Positions 26,578 through 34,736 of a DNA stretch of 64,000 bases are shown piece after piece (position 1 is the first letter of the stretch; every line of letters starts with the position of its first letter). The stretch is from G965233625 sp965233625 (GTDB taxonomy: Bacteria; Planctomycetota; Planctomycetia; Pirellulales; Pirellulaceae): the NCBI GenBank assembly GCA_965233625.1, contig OZ247499.1, forward strand, positions 7,068,001-7,132,000. Direction: 5' to 3'. A program made the position numbers and the translations under genes. The notes below the pieces were generated by a model, which was not told the origin of the DNA, did no database searches, and saw only the letters and a list, made by a program, of their open reading frames with translations.

Positions 26578-27825
26578 CTATTCTTCGGCTTCTTCCCGTC
26601 CAGACTGCAGTCTCTGACGTGCCTGGCCGAGTCGTTTACCGGCGCGTTCTCCGTCGAAGACGGGCCTGCCGCGTAGCGCGCCGTCGTCACGTGCGCCGAA
26701 ACCCGGCCGGTCATCTTCACGCCGTTCAGGTGGCGGTCCCCCACCAGGCGGACCATGCCGCGGCGGTCCATCTGGTCTTGGCGGTGGGCGACGGCCGTCG
26801 CCATCTTCGCGCGGTCCGCCTTCGCGTGGTCCCCCTTCGCGCGGGCGCCCAGGTCCGCGGTCGCGGCCGTAGGAGGGGCGGCGACGGAAGCGGTATTCGA
26901 AGTAGTATTGCCGCAGCTTCTTTTGTAGTTCTTCGCCGGATAGTTTCTCGAGGACGTCGCGGTGTTCTGGCCGGAGGTCATTCAGATAGAAGCGTCTCAT
27001 CTCCTCGGCGGAAACACTCGTCCTGCCACGCGACATCGCTGCGGCCCGCAGCCAGCCGCGAATTAATTGTGCCTGTTTGGCAGGTGTTTTGGCGTCAGTG
27101 ATCGCTTTGATTGCTTCCTGCGAAGATAGTTTTCCGCGTAGGCTGGCGATATCCTGCGCGGCGAAATCCACGCGTAGTTTGCCATCGCGGCCCATCAGTC
27201 CCATCATCAGAAACTTCCGTTGCCGCGATTCGTCCAGCGAATCAAAGCGGTGGCTCCACTCCTGCGGTATTTTCGCCAGAATTTCCTCCTTGTGCTTCAC
27301 GGCAAAGTCGCCCATGAATTCGACCAGCACGGCGATATCTTCCGAAGACAGTTTTAGCTCTACCAGTTGCTTAAACCGCTGCTCTTCCTGTTCCAGTTTC
27401 AGCTTTCGGATCTGCTCGATGCGTTCTTTCAGCGGGGTTTCCTGCAACTCAGCAATCTGCTTGGCCGAAAGCGAATCCAGCCACTGTGTATACGCCAGCA
27501 TCACTTCTTTCAGACGCTCGTTTTCTGGATGCTTTTCAAGCTCGGCCTGAAGGGCGCGGAGCCGGCTCTTCTCTTCGCCGGGTAGCCGGTCGAATCGCTC
27601 TTTGCGTTCGGCCAGGTTCCGCTTCTCAATGTCGGAAAGCTGCTCTAAACGTTCTTCGACACTTAGCTGTGTGGAATTTGAATTCCCCGTGTCTGCCTGG
27701 GAGCTATCCTGCGGATTCTGGGGGCTGCTCTCCTGGGCGAACGCTGTGGAGATGATGGCGATGCAGATGAACAGCAGGATAACCGTGCTGCCTGCGAGCG
27801 TCCGGTTAAGAAGTCGGGAATTCAT
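26578..27825 (-). CDS. Secreted coiled-coil protein with Arg/Gly/Pro-rich tail
   Basis: A 415-residue protein with a signal peptide or anchor (about 10-32) and a long charged helical region (about 55-315; ERLEQLSDIEKRNLAERKERFDRL, LKERIEQIRKLKLEQEEQRFKQLV) suggesting coiled coil. The final 90 residues are a Gly/Pro/Arg-rich disordered tail with GGPREGGPRE steps. The ATG at 27825, with GGAGG six bases before it, is preferred to the ATG at 27831. It overlaps the end of the membrane regulator gene by 20 bases and is third gene of the sigma operon; it may be the regulon's envelope target or sensor. Confidence 0.8.
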   Translation of the reverse strand: MNSRLLNRTLAGSTVILLFICIAIISTAFAQESSPQNPQDSSQADTGNSNSTQLSVEERLEQLSDIEKRNLAERKERFDRLPGEEKSRLRALQAELEKHPENERLKEVMLAYTQWLDSLSAKQIAELQETPLKERIEQIRKLKLEQEEQRFKQLVELKLSSEDIAVLVEFMGDFAVKHKEEILAKIPQEWSHRFDSLDESRQRKFLMMGLMGRDGKLRVDFAAQDIASLRGKLSSQEAIKAITDAKTPAKQAQLIRGWLRAAAMSRGRTSVSAEEMRRFYLNDLRPEHRDVLEKLSGEELQKKLRQYYFEYRFRRRPSYGRDRGPGRPREGGPREGGPREDGDGRRPPPRPDGPPRHGPPGGGPPPERREDDRPGFGARDDGALRGRPVFDGERAGKRLGQARQRLQSGREEAEE

Positions 27826-28330
27826 CGGCATCCTCCTCGCTCACTTCGTCAAACAGGCCGGACTTTTCGAGTTCTTCAAGGAATTCGATGCTTTCAACCT
27901 GCTGGTAGGCGTCGAGATTTTCAATCAGCTCCAAGTCGCGCACCAGCTGGCGGTTTTCTGCGGTCACCGCGCGGCGGACGATGGCGAAGCCCGCCAGACC
28001 GGCCACGACGATACACGCTGCTGCGGCTGCGGTCAGCCACCAGCCGCGTTTTTTCGCCCAGTTGTCGGCGCTGTTGGTCTCGCTGCTACTAACCAGCGCT
28101 GCCTGCTCCATGGTGGTCTGCGTAAACCGTTCGCTGGCTTCGGCTGCGGGCAGCAGGTCCAGCATGTCCCAGTCCTGTTGCATCTGCTGCAGACGTTCGC
28201 GGGCGCGCGTGTCGTCTGTCAGTAGCTGCTCGACCTCTTCGCTCGCCTCTGCCGACAACTCGTTGTCGAGATAGGCGCTGAGCAGCTCGTCGATAGAGCT
28301 GGGCGGCATGGGTGCAGATGATTCGGTCAT
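27806..28330 (-). CDS. Putative anti-sigma factor, membrane-anchored
   Basis: A 174-residue protein directly downstream of the ECF sigma gene, the usual place for an anti-sigma factor. The N-terminal 60 residues resemble the helical sigma-binding region (LLSAYLDNELSAEASEEVEQLL), but the zinc HxxxCxxC motif is absent. One transmembrane helix spans about 97-118; the C-terminal about 55 residues are acidic and would be periplasmic. Overlap with the next gene indicates a co-translated operon. Confidence 0.85.
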   Translation of the reverse strand: MTESSAPMPPSSIDELLSAYLDNELSAEASEEVEQLLTDDTRARERLQQMQQDWDMLDLLPAAEASERFTQTTMEQAALVSSSETNSADNWAKKRGWWLTAAAAACIVVAGLAGFAIVRRAVTAENRQLVRDLELIENLDAYQQVESIEFLEELEKSGLFDEVSEEDADEFPTS

Positions 28331-28387
28331 GATCGTTACAACGCGGAGGGTGAAAACCGGCGACTGCCGGCAGGCGTTACTTCCTGG

Positions 28388-29131
28388 TTATTCTTCGCCG
28401 TGCTGGTTACTTTTCGCGGCGCTGGGCGGCTGATCTTCGGAAACATACGGTTCTAGTATCTGACGCAGGTTCTCCCGGGCGCGGAACAAAAGCGATTTAA
28501 CCGCCTCTACCGAAAGATCCATGGTTGTGGCAATATCGGCATAGCACATGTGCTCGAATTTTGAGAGCAGCAGCGCCATACGCTGACGTTCTGAAAGCGT
28601 TTCAATCGCGTTGCGGACCACCTCCGCCATTTCGGCCTGCGCCAGCTGGCGGGCGGGCATCAGTGCGCTGGCTTCCTTGGCCATGTTTTCCAGGTTGGGT
28701 TGCTGCGACTCGCCACTCTGGGCGACCACGTTAACTTCTTTCCGCCGGGAGCGGCGTCGCTGGGCGTTCAGAGCCACGTTGTTGGCGATGGTGAACAGCC
28801 AGGTCGAAAATTTTGCTTTGGGTTGATAGGACTTCCGCGAACGGAAAACCCGCATAAACACTTCCTGCGCCATATCTTCGGCAGATTCCCTACCGTGCGT
28901 AATGTGTTGCAGGACCGATATCAGACGCGTCTGGTATCGCGTCACCAGCGCCTCGAAGGCGGCTGCGTCGCCGTCGCGCACGCGCAACATCAGCCGGACA
29001 TCGGGGTCCGCTGTCTCGTAGCGCACGGGCGGCACGGGCATTGTTTCGCTTAGGTTCAAAGGGCCATCCCTTTTATTTCTCGAAAGCAAAATGAAGCTGG
29101 TCCCGCCTTTGCTGTCTGCGGGAAGCGTCAT
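28388..29131 (-). CDS. ECF-type RNA polymerase sigma factor
   Basis: A 247-residue sigma-70 family ECF factor. Region 2 contains AFEALVTRYQTRLISVL and the DMAQEVFMRVFRSRKSYQ helix; region 4 has IETLSERQRMALLLSKFEHMCYADIATTMDLSVEAVKSLLFRARENL. It would recruit RNA polymerase to an envelope or stress regulon, restrained by the membrane protein encoded 57 bp downstream. The ATG at 29131 is taken because a GGAG precedes it by eight bases; another at 29041 lacks one. No separate anti-sigma promoter is seen. Confidence 0.93.
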   Translation of the reverse strand: MTLPADSKGGTSFILLSRNKRDGPLNLSETMPVPPVRYETADPDVRLMLRVRDGDAAAFEALVTRYQTRLISVLQHITHGRESAEDMAQEVFMRVFRSRKSYQPKAKFSTWLFTIANNVALNAQRRRSRRKEVNVVAQSGESQQPNLENMAKEASALMPARQLAQAEMAEVVRNAIETLSERQRMALLLSKFEHMCYADIATTMDLSVEAVKSLLFRARENLRQILEPYVSEDQPPSAAKSNQHGEE

Positions 29132-29289
29132 CTGGTCGTCTCCAACCTTCTCCTGCTATTCTAGTGTAAATCACGGTGCAAGTGACCCATTGTTGTATCC
29201 AACCCCACGGACGGGACGAAGTTTCGCCGCCAGAGGATTCCACGCCTCAGAGCCATCTGTTCAACAGGATTGAGGGAATAGAACGTCGC

Positions 29290-32121
29290 ATGTCGCAGAA
29301 TTCCCGCCAGATAGAGCTTCGCGGCGTTGCTGTCCATAATCTCCAGGAAATTGACCTGGATATCCGCCACGGGCAGTTAGTCGTTGTCTGTGGCGTGAGT
29401 GGCAGCGGGAAAACCAGTCTGGCGCTGGACACGCTGTACGCCGAAGGGCAGCGTCGTTACATCGAGAGCTTCCCCGTAGACGCCCGCCGTTTTCTAGACC
29501 GGCTGGAAAAGCCCGCCGCAAAGCGGATCGAGCATATCCCCCCCGCCATTGCCGTGACGCGGAAGAACCCCGGCGCCAGCAACCGCGCGACGGTCGCCTC
29601 GGCCACCGAGATTCTCAACTACCTGCGTCTGCTGATGGCGGAAGCCGGCCAGTTGCGTTGCTACCAGTGTCAGCAGAAAGTGGTCGCGCATGATCCGCAG
29701 AAAATCGCCGCTGAATTGATGGATCTGCCTGAAGGCACGCGGTTCATGACTGGTTTTCCAGTAGAAATTGAAAGCGACTTTGCCGGTATTGTGGCGGGGC
29801 TTGTTCAGGAAGGTTTTGTCCGCGGGGCCATAAACGGTTCGACCGTGGACCTGCCTGAGTTGCAACGACAGGCCGAAGCGGACCCCGGTGAATACACCAG
29901 TGGGCAACTGCTCGTGATAGTTGACCGGCTGACCGCTGGCGGCCCCGAAGACAGGCTGCGGGATTCGCTGGAAACAGCGTTTGCACAGCACGGCAGAGTA
30001 TTCGCACTGGTAGCTCAAGATGCAACGTCTGCTGCGGAGGGCGGCGAACGGTTGGAACTCGATGGCCGCAACTGGCGCCTGCAGTGGTACAGCGAGATGC
30101 TGCGTTGCGATACCTGCGGCATCGACTACCCGGCACAGCAGCCGGCGGCGTTCAGCTTCAATCATCCATTGGGCGCCTGCCCCGAATGTGAAGGAGCGGG
30201 CGAGGTGAGTTTCCGCGATATGGATCTCATTGTGCCCGACCGCAGCAAGTCGCTGCGCGATGGGGCCGTGGCGCCCTGGAATACACCCGCTTATAAGCAT
30301 GAGCTGGAAGAACTGCTGGAACTTGCTGAAGACTATGACCTGCCAGTCGATGCGCCCTTCGAGACACTCACGGCCGCCCAGGTTCGTATTGTTGAAGAAG
30401 GTGTGCCGGAACGGAACTTCGGCGGGCTGCGAGGCTTTTTCCGCTGGCTTGAGAAACGCAAATATAAGATGCACCTGCGCGTCTTTCTCAGCCGCTGGCG
30501 CAGTTGGCGGAAGTGTGCCGCCTGCGACGGCGCGCGGCTCCGGCGGGAGTCGCTGGCAACGCGATTGAACGACGCCAACATGGCGGAAATCACTGGCATG
30601 GAGATTAGCCAGGCAGAGCCTTTCTTCCGAGAGCTAACAACTCAGCCGCTGGACCGGGCTGCTAGTGTGCTGTTGAAACAGATCATCACGCGGCTGGAGT
30701 TTCTCTGTGCGGTTGGCGCCGGATATTTGCAGTTAGACCGTGCGGTGCGGACGCTTAGCAGCGGCGAGGCGCAGCGCGTGGCGTTAACGTCTTCGCTTGG
30801 CTCCAACCTGGTCCACATGCTGTATGTGCTGGACGAACCTTCCGCCGGCCTGCATCCCAGCGATGTGCCGCAACTGCTGGAGCAGATCCAGCGGATACGT
30901 GACCGGGGCAATACGGTGCTGCTGGTGGAACACGGCGAAGCCATCATGCGGGCCGCGGATGAACTGATTGAGATTGGTCCCGCAGCGGGAAAAGATGGGG
31001 GCCAGGTCGTGTACCAGGGGCCGCCTGCCGGAATCACGCAGTGTCAGAATAGTGTCACTGGCGACTTTCTCGCAGGGCGGCGGGGTGGGGCGCCGCCGGG
31101 CAAACGCCGCAAGACCGACCGCGGAACTATCCGGCTGCGCGGCGCGGCGGGCAATAACCTGAAGCAGGTGGACGTGGAGTTCCCGCTGGGCGTTCTTACG
31201 GTGGTGACCGGCGTCAGCGGATCAGGCAAAAGCACTCTGGTGCAGGATACGCTTTACGGCGCGCTGTGCCAGAAGAAGGACAAGAAGGCGGACCCGCCGC
31301 TTGCGTTCAAAAGCATCGCAGGCGACCGGCAGATTGACGATGTGATGCTGATTGACCAGACGCCCATCGGCCGTTCAGCTCGGTCGAACCCCGTGACCTA
31401 CATCAAGGCGTTTGATGAGATCCGCAGCGTGTTCGCCGCAACGCTGGAAGCCCGGACGCACAACTTCAAAGCAGGCCACTTCAGTTTTAATGTGGATGGC
31501 GGCCGTTGCGATAAATGTCAGGGCGAAGGTCGCTTGGCGATTGATATGCAGTTTCTACCTGATGTGCACATGGTGTGTAGCCAGTGCGGCGGCAACCGCT
31601 ACAAAGATGAGATTCTCAGCGTGCAGTACCGCGGGCGGAACATTGCCGAGGTGCTACGGATGACCGTCCGCGAAGCATTTTCATTTTTCCGCGGCCAGAC
31701 CAAGGTGCAGGCCAAGCTGAAGCAGCTTATTGATACCGGGCTGGAATATCTGCAACTGGGACAACCGGCCAGCACGCTTTCGACGGGCGAAGCCCAGCGG
31801 CTGAAGCTGGCGACTTACATGTCTGCCGCCCGCCGTAGCCGCACGTTATTTTTGCTTGACGAACCAGCCACCGGCCTGCACTTTGCGGATATCACCCGGC
31901 TGCTGGATTGCTTTTCCGCTCTATTGAGTGTGGGGCACTCGCTGGTGATTGTGGAGCACAACCTTCAATTGATCCGTGAGGCGGATCATATTATCGACCT
32001 TGGCCCCGGCGCTGCCGCCCGCGGTGGTGAGATTGTCGTGGCGGGAACCCCTGAAGAAGTTGCAGCCTGCCAGGCGTCCGCCACCGGAAGGTATCTGGCC
32101 GCATCGCTGGCGGGCGGCTAA
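29290..32121 (+). CDS. UvrA-family ABC ATPase (divergent paralogue)
   Basis: A 943-residue excinuclease-A-like protein with two ABC ATPase halves. Walker A motifs are G-V-S-G-S-G-K-T-S and G-V-S-G-S-G-K-S-T; signature motifs are LSSGEAQR and LSTGEAQR rather than LSGGEAQR twice. Zinc-site cysteines appear as CYQC, CDTC...CPEC and CDKC...CSQC. It binds DNA and may function in nucleotide-excision repair or a related role; the changed signatures and altered segment after the first Walker motif (RRFLDRLEKPAAKRIEHIPPA) suggest a paralogue, not the main UvrA. The ATG at 29290 gives the usual length. Confidence 0.88.
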   Translation: MSQNSRQIELRGVAVHNLQEIDLDIRHGQLVVVCGVSGSGKTSLALDTLYAEGQRRYIESFPVDARRFLDRLEKPAAKRIEHIPPAIAVTRKNPGASNRATVASATEILNYLRLLMAEAGQLRCYQCQQKVVAHDPQKIAAELMDLPEGTRFMTGFPVEIESDFAGIVAGLVQEGFVRGAINGSTVDLPELQRQAEADPGEYTSGQLLVIVDRLTAGGPEDRLRDSLETAFAQHGRVFALVAQDATSAAEGGERLELDGRNWRLQWYSEMLRCDTCGIDYPAQQPAAFSFNHPLGACPECEGAGEVSFRDMDLIVPDRSKSLRDGAVAPWNTPAYKHELEELLELAEDYDLPVDAPFETLTAAQVRIVEEGVPERNFGGLRGFFRWLEKRKYKMHLRVFLSRWRSWRKCAACDGARLRRESLATRLNDANMAEITGMEISQAEPFFRELTTQPLDRAASVLLKQIITRLEFLCAVGAGYLQLDRAVRTLSSGEAQRVALTSSLGSNLVHMLYVLDEPSAGLHPSDVPQLLEQIQRIRDRGNTVLLVEHGEAIMRAADELIEIGPAAGKDGGQVVYQGPPAGITQCQNSVTGDFLAGRRGGAPPGKRRKTDRGTIRLRGAAGNNLKQVDVEFPLGVLTVVTGVSGSGKSTLVQDTLYGALCQKKDKKADPPLAFKSIAGDRQIDDVMLIDQTPIGRSARSNPVTYIKAFDEIRSVFAATLEARTHNFKAGHFSFNVDGGRCDKCQGEGRLAIDMQFLPDVHMVCSQCGGNRYKDEILSVQYRGRNIAEVLRMTVREAFSFFRGQTKVQAKLKQLIDTGLEYLQLGQPASTLSTGEAQRLKLATYMSAARRSRTLFLLDEPATGLHFADITRLLDCFSALLSVGHSLVIVEHNLQLIREADHIIDLGPGAAARGGEIVVAGTPEEVAACQASATGRYLAASLAGG

Positions 32122-32159
32122 AGTGGACACCTGCCCGGAAAACGCCCCACAGAGAGTGA

Positions 32160-32702
32160 ATGCTGCTGCTGCCAATGCCCGTTATTATCCGCCCTCTCTC
32201 TGACTCCGATGATCTGGAACAGATCACGCTGATGATCCGCCAGGCCTATCAGCCTTGGCTGGAGATGGGCTACCGCTACTGGGGCACCTTTCAGACGGCG
32301 GAAGACACCCGCATGCGTTTCGCGCAAGGCGCCGGCTATGTCGCTGAAGTGAACGGCGGAATCGCGGGTACGCTGACGTTCCGCCAGACGTATACCGGCC
32401 CTGAACTGGCGCCCTGGTATCAGCGGGAGGATGTCTGTTTCTTTTCGCAGTTCGCCGTTGCGGTGGAGCACCAGAAGACGGGGCTTGGCGCCCAGATGAT
32501 GGAGTTTGTGGAATCACTGGCCAGAGAACAGGGATTCGCCGAAGTCGCGCTCGATACGTGTGAATACGCCACCCGGCTGATCGCCTACTATCAGCGGCGC
32601 GGCTACCGTTTTATCGAACATGTCCAGTGGCAGCGTCCCGGCGTCAATTACCGCAGCGCCGTGTTATCCAAGAATCTGCACGCCACTGAGACGAAGACAT
32701 AA
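32160..32702 (+). CDS. GNAT family acetyltransferase
   Basis: A 180-residue acetyl-CoA-dependent N-acetyltransferase. The fold is marked by the N-terminal strand IIRPLSDSDDLEQITLM, the strand AVAVEHQKTGLGAQMMEFVESLA with the acetyl-CoA-binding Q/R-x-x-G-x-G/A type loop (QKTGLGA), and YYQRRGYRF near the end. The acceptor is unknown. Two in-frame ATGs, at 32160 and 32175, are possible starts. It is convergent with kaiC, 15 bp apart. Confidence 0.88.
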   Translation: MLLLPMPVIIRPLSDSDDLEQITLMIRQAYQPWLEMGYRYWGTFQTAEDTRMRFAQGAGYVAEVNGGIAGTLTFRQTYTGPELAPWYQREDVCFFSQFAVAVEHQKTGLGAQMMEFVESLAREQGFAEVALDTCEYATRLIAYYQRRGYRFIEHVQWQRPGVNYRSAVLSKNLHATETKT

Positions 32703-32717
32703 CCGCTAGGCTTTGTC

Positions 32718-34241
32718 TTACAGGATATCCTTCAGGCGATCGTCGCCGCCGGCGCCGGGGATGTCGCTATCGTAACGCGGCTGCCCGGATAGGATGCCGG
32801 TGATGTTGCGGAAGGGCTGTCCGATGTGCATGCCCTGGCCGTCGATAAGGTACTCACGGATGCCTTTGTCGTGCTGCGAACCACGCATTTTCAGCATGGT
32901 AAGGCCGCGCCGCATCTCGCCGAACAGTTCCACGTAACGCAGTAGGATGATCGAATCCGCGATGGATGAAATGTGCGTTTCTGTAACGGACGCGCTGCCC
33001 ATCAGTGAGGAAGTGGTCAGCGTAAACATGCCCGCTGCTTCCAGTTCTTTGATATGGCCGGTCAGTGCGACCACAAATTCCCGGAATCCGCGAAGGGAAG
33101 AAACACGCTCCAAAGCCGAGAGGCTGTCTACGACAATGCGATCGGGTTTGAATTCTTCAATTGCCTTCTTCATCAGAATCAGATGGTCTTCCAGACTCTG
33201 CGATTCTGGATAGGCGCAATGCACGCGCAACAGGCCCTTGCTGTTTAGGTCGTCATAGTCAACGCCCCATCCCGCGGCGTTACGCATCAACTGATCGTGA
33301 CTTTCTTCAAAGCCAAACAGCAGCGATTTCTCATCGTTGCGGGCGCCGCCTCGGACGAATTCCGTGGTGATCAGGGTTTTACCGCAACCCGTCGCTCCGG
33401 TCACCAGAATCACCGAGTCGCGATAGAATCCGCCGCCGCACATTTCGTCGAGTTCTTCGACGCCCGACGAGATACGTTTGGCCGTTGATTTCTGTCCCAG
33501 CTTCATTTCTGAAAGTGGAATTACAACGATGCCTTCCTCCGTAATCGTGAATGGAAACTCGCCCTTGCGGTGCGGCGTGCCACGGTATTTCAGAATCTCA
33601 ATCGTCCGGCGGCGGCATTCGTCTTCCAGCCGGTTGCGGAGAATCACCACGTTATCCGCCACAAAGTCTTCAATGTTGTGCCGGCTGACCTGGCTTTCAC
33701 TAGAGCGTTCGGCCGTGATAATTGCCGTAACGTCCAGGTCCCGCAGCGCTTCAGCCACGCGGAACAGTTCGTGTCTTACAACGCTCGTATCCGTAAATTG
33801 CGAGAACACGGACGAAACCGAATCAAGCACCACTCTTTTGGCGCCGGTCTGTTCAACAGCGTGCTGAATTCTGGCAATCAACGCAGCGAAGTTGAACTCG
33901 CCCGTTTCAACCAGGCGATCAGACGCCCGCGGCGAAGCATCCACAAATCGCCACTTCTCTGCTTTTTCCCAGGCTGAAATATCAAAGTTAAAGCCGACCG
34001 CATATCGTCTTACGCGATCTGGACGCTCTTCAAACGTAACAAACACGCCTGCCTCGTCGCCCTTGGCGATGCCTTCGGCAAGAAATTGCAACGCCAGGAC
34101 GGTCTTGGCTGATCCTGGGGTGCCTGTCACCAGCGTGGTTGCGGCGTCAGGGAGTCCGCCCTGGCTGATAAAGTCAAAGCCGGGGATGTGCGAAAGACTC
34201 TTGGAAACTGGAGTAACGCCTTGAGAAGCAGAGTCAGTCAT
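32718..34241 (-). CDS. kaiC: KaiC circadian clock ATPase/kinase
   Basis: A 507-residue KaiC with two RecA-like domains. CI has Walker A G40-T-P-G-S-A-K-T47 and catalytic E71-E72; CII has G282-A-T-G-C-G-K-T289 and E312-E313. The CII phosphorylation segment reads E-T-H-I-S425-S426-I-A-D, so the sites equivalent to Ser431/Thr432 of the cyanobacterial protein are Ser-Ser. The following EMRRGLTMLKMRGSQHDKGIREY region is highly canonical. The C-terminal tail, which KaiA binds in cyanobacteria, is present but shorter. KaiC is expected to be a hexameric, autophosphorylating timer. It is downstream of kaiB with a 171-bp gap that could hold its own promoter. Confidence 0.95.
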   Translation of the reverse strand: MTDSASQGVTPVSKSLSHIPGFDFISQGGLPDAATTLVTGTPGSAKTVLALQFLAEGIAKGDEAGVFVTFEERPDRVRRYAVGFNFDISAWEKAEKWRFVDASPRASDRLVETGEFNFAALIARIQHAVEQTGAKRVVLDSVSSVFSQFTDTSVVRHELFRVAEALRDLDVTAIITAERSSESQVSRHNIEDFVADNVVILRNRLEDECRRRTIEILKYRGTPHRKGEFPFTITEEGIVVIPLSEMKLGQKSTAKRISSGVEELDEMCGGGFYRDSVILVTGATGCGKTLITTEFVRGGARNDEKSLLFGFEESHDQLMRNAAGWGVDYDDLNSKGLLRVHCAYPESQSLEDHLILMKKAIEEFKPDRIVVDSLSALERVSSLRGFREFVVALTGHIKELEAAGMFTLTTSSLMGSASVTETHISSIADSIILLRYVELFGEMRRGLTMLKMRGSQHDKGIREYLIDGQGMHIGQPFRNITGILSGQPRYDSDIPGAGGDDRLKDIL

Positions 34242-34283
34242 TAATGGGATACCTTTCTCAGGGATTCTCCGAGGCGCTTAATA

Positions 34284-34298
34284 AAGTCCCTAGGACTT
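34284..34298. promoter_or_regulatory. Small palindrome upstream of kaiC
   Basis: AAGTCC-CTA-GGACTT is a perfect 6-3-6 inverted repeat 43 bases upstream of the kaiC start, inside the kaiB-kaiC gap. A regulator site or part of the kaiC leader is possible, but the role is inferred from position only. Confidence 0.4.
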
Positions 34299-34412
34299 GT
34301 ACTGCGGTGGCATTAGAAAAGACGTTTTTATCCGGGAAGAAAATACTATACCGGGATTTAACCCAGGTTACACCGCCACGGACATCCGCCATTTAGTGAT
34401 AACCGTTACATG

Positions 34413-34736
34413 CTAAGAAGTTTCGTCGACGAATGGTTGAAGATCGAGTCCAAGAATCACCCGTTCACGGTCCGACAGATCCCCGACAACACTCCGCAGT
34501 GGCGGCGGCAGTGTCTTCACCACGGTTGGCGTCGCGAGAATCCGTTCGTCCTCTGCCAGTTGCGGTCGTTCCAGCACATCGATGACTTCCATCTGATAGG
34601 AGCCAGCGAGTTCGTTCTCGCAGATAGACTTTAAGTTGGCGATCGCAGCCTCAGAAAGCCGGTTGCGTCCCGCTACATAAAGTCTCAGTTTATAGGTGCC
34701 CACCGTATTTTCACCCCTTTGCCTCACCTTCGCCAT
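34413..34736 (-). CDS. kaiB: KaiB clock protein
   Basis: A 107-residue KaiB. The thioredoxin-like fold is marked by YKLRLYVAGRNRLSEAAI, MEVIDVLERPQLAEDERI and the nearly invariant ATPTVVKTLPPPLRSVVGDLSDRE stretch with VILGLDL. Family residues that support the fold switch between ground and KaiC-binding states lie in this well conserved part. The ATG at 34736 has GGAGAG upstream and lies 26 bases inside the end of the preceding receiver-KaiA-like gene, indicating translational coupling. It acts with KaiC and presumably the upstream KaiA-like protein. Confidence 0.95.
   Translation of the reverse strand: MAKVRQRGENTVGTYKLRLYVAGRNRLSEAAIANLKSICENELAGSYQMEVIDVLERPQLAEDERILATPTVVKTLPPPLRSVVGDLSDRERVILGLDLQPFVDETS

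Noticed and set aside
29494..30474. 326-codon antisense frame inside the UvrA-like gene
   Set aside because: The sense frame has all UvrA motifs; the antisense translation shows no domain.
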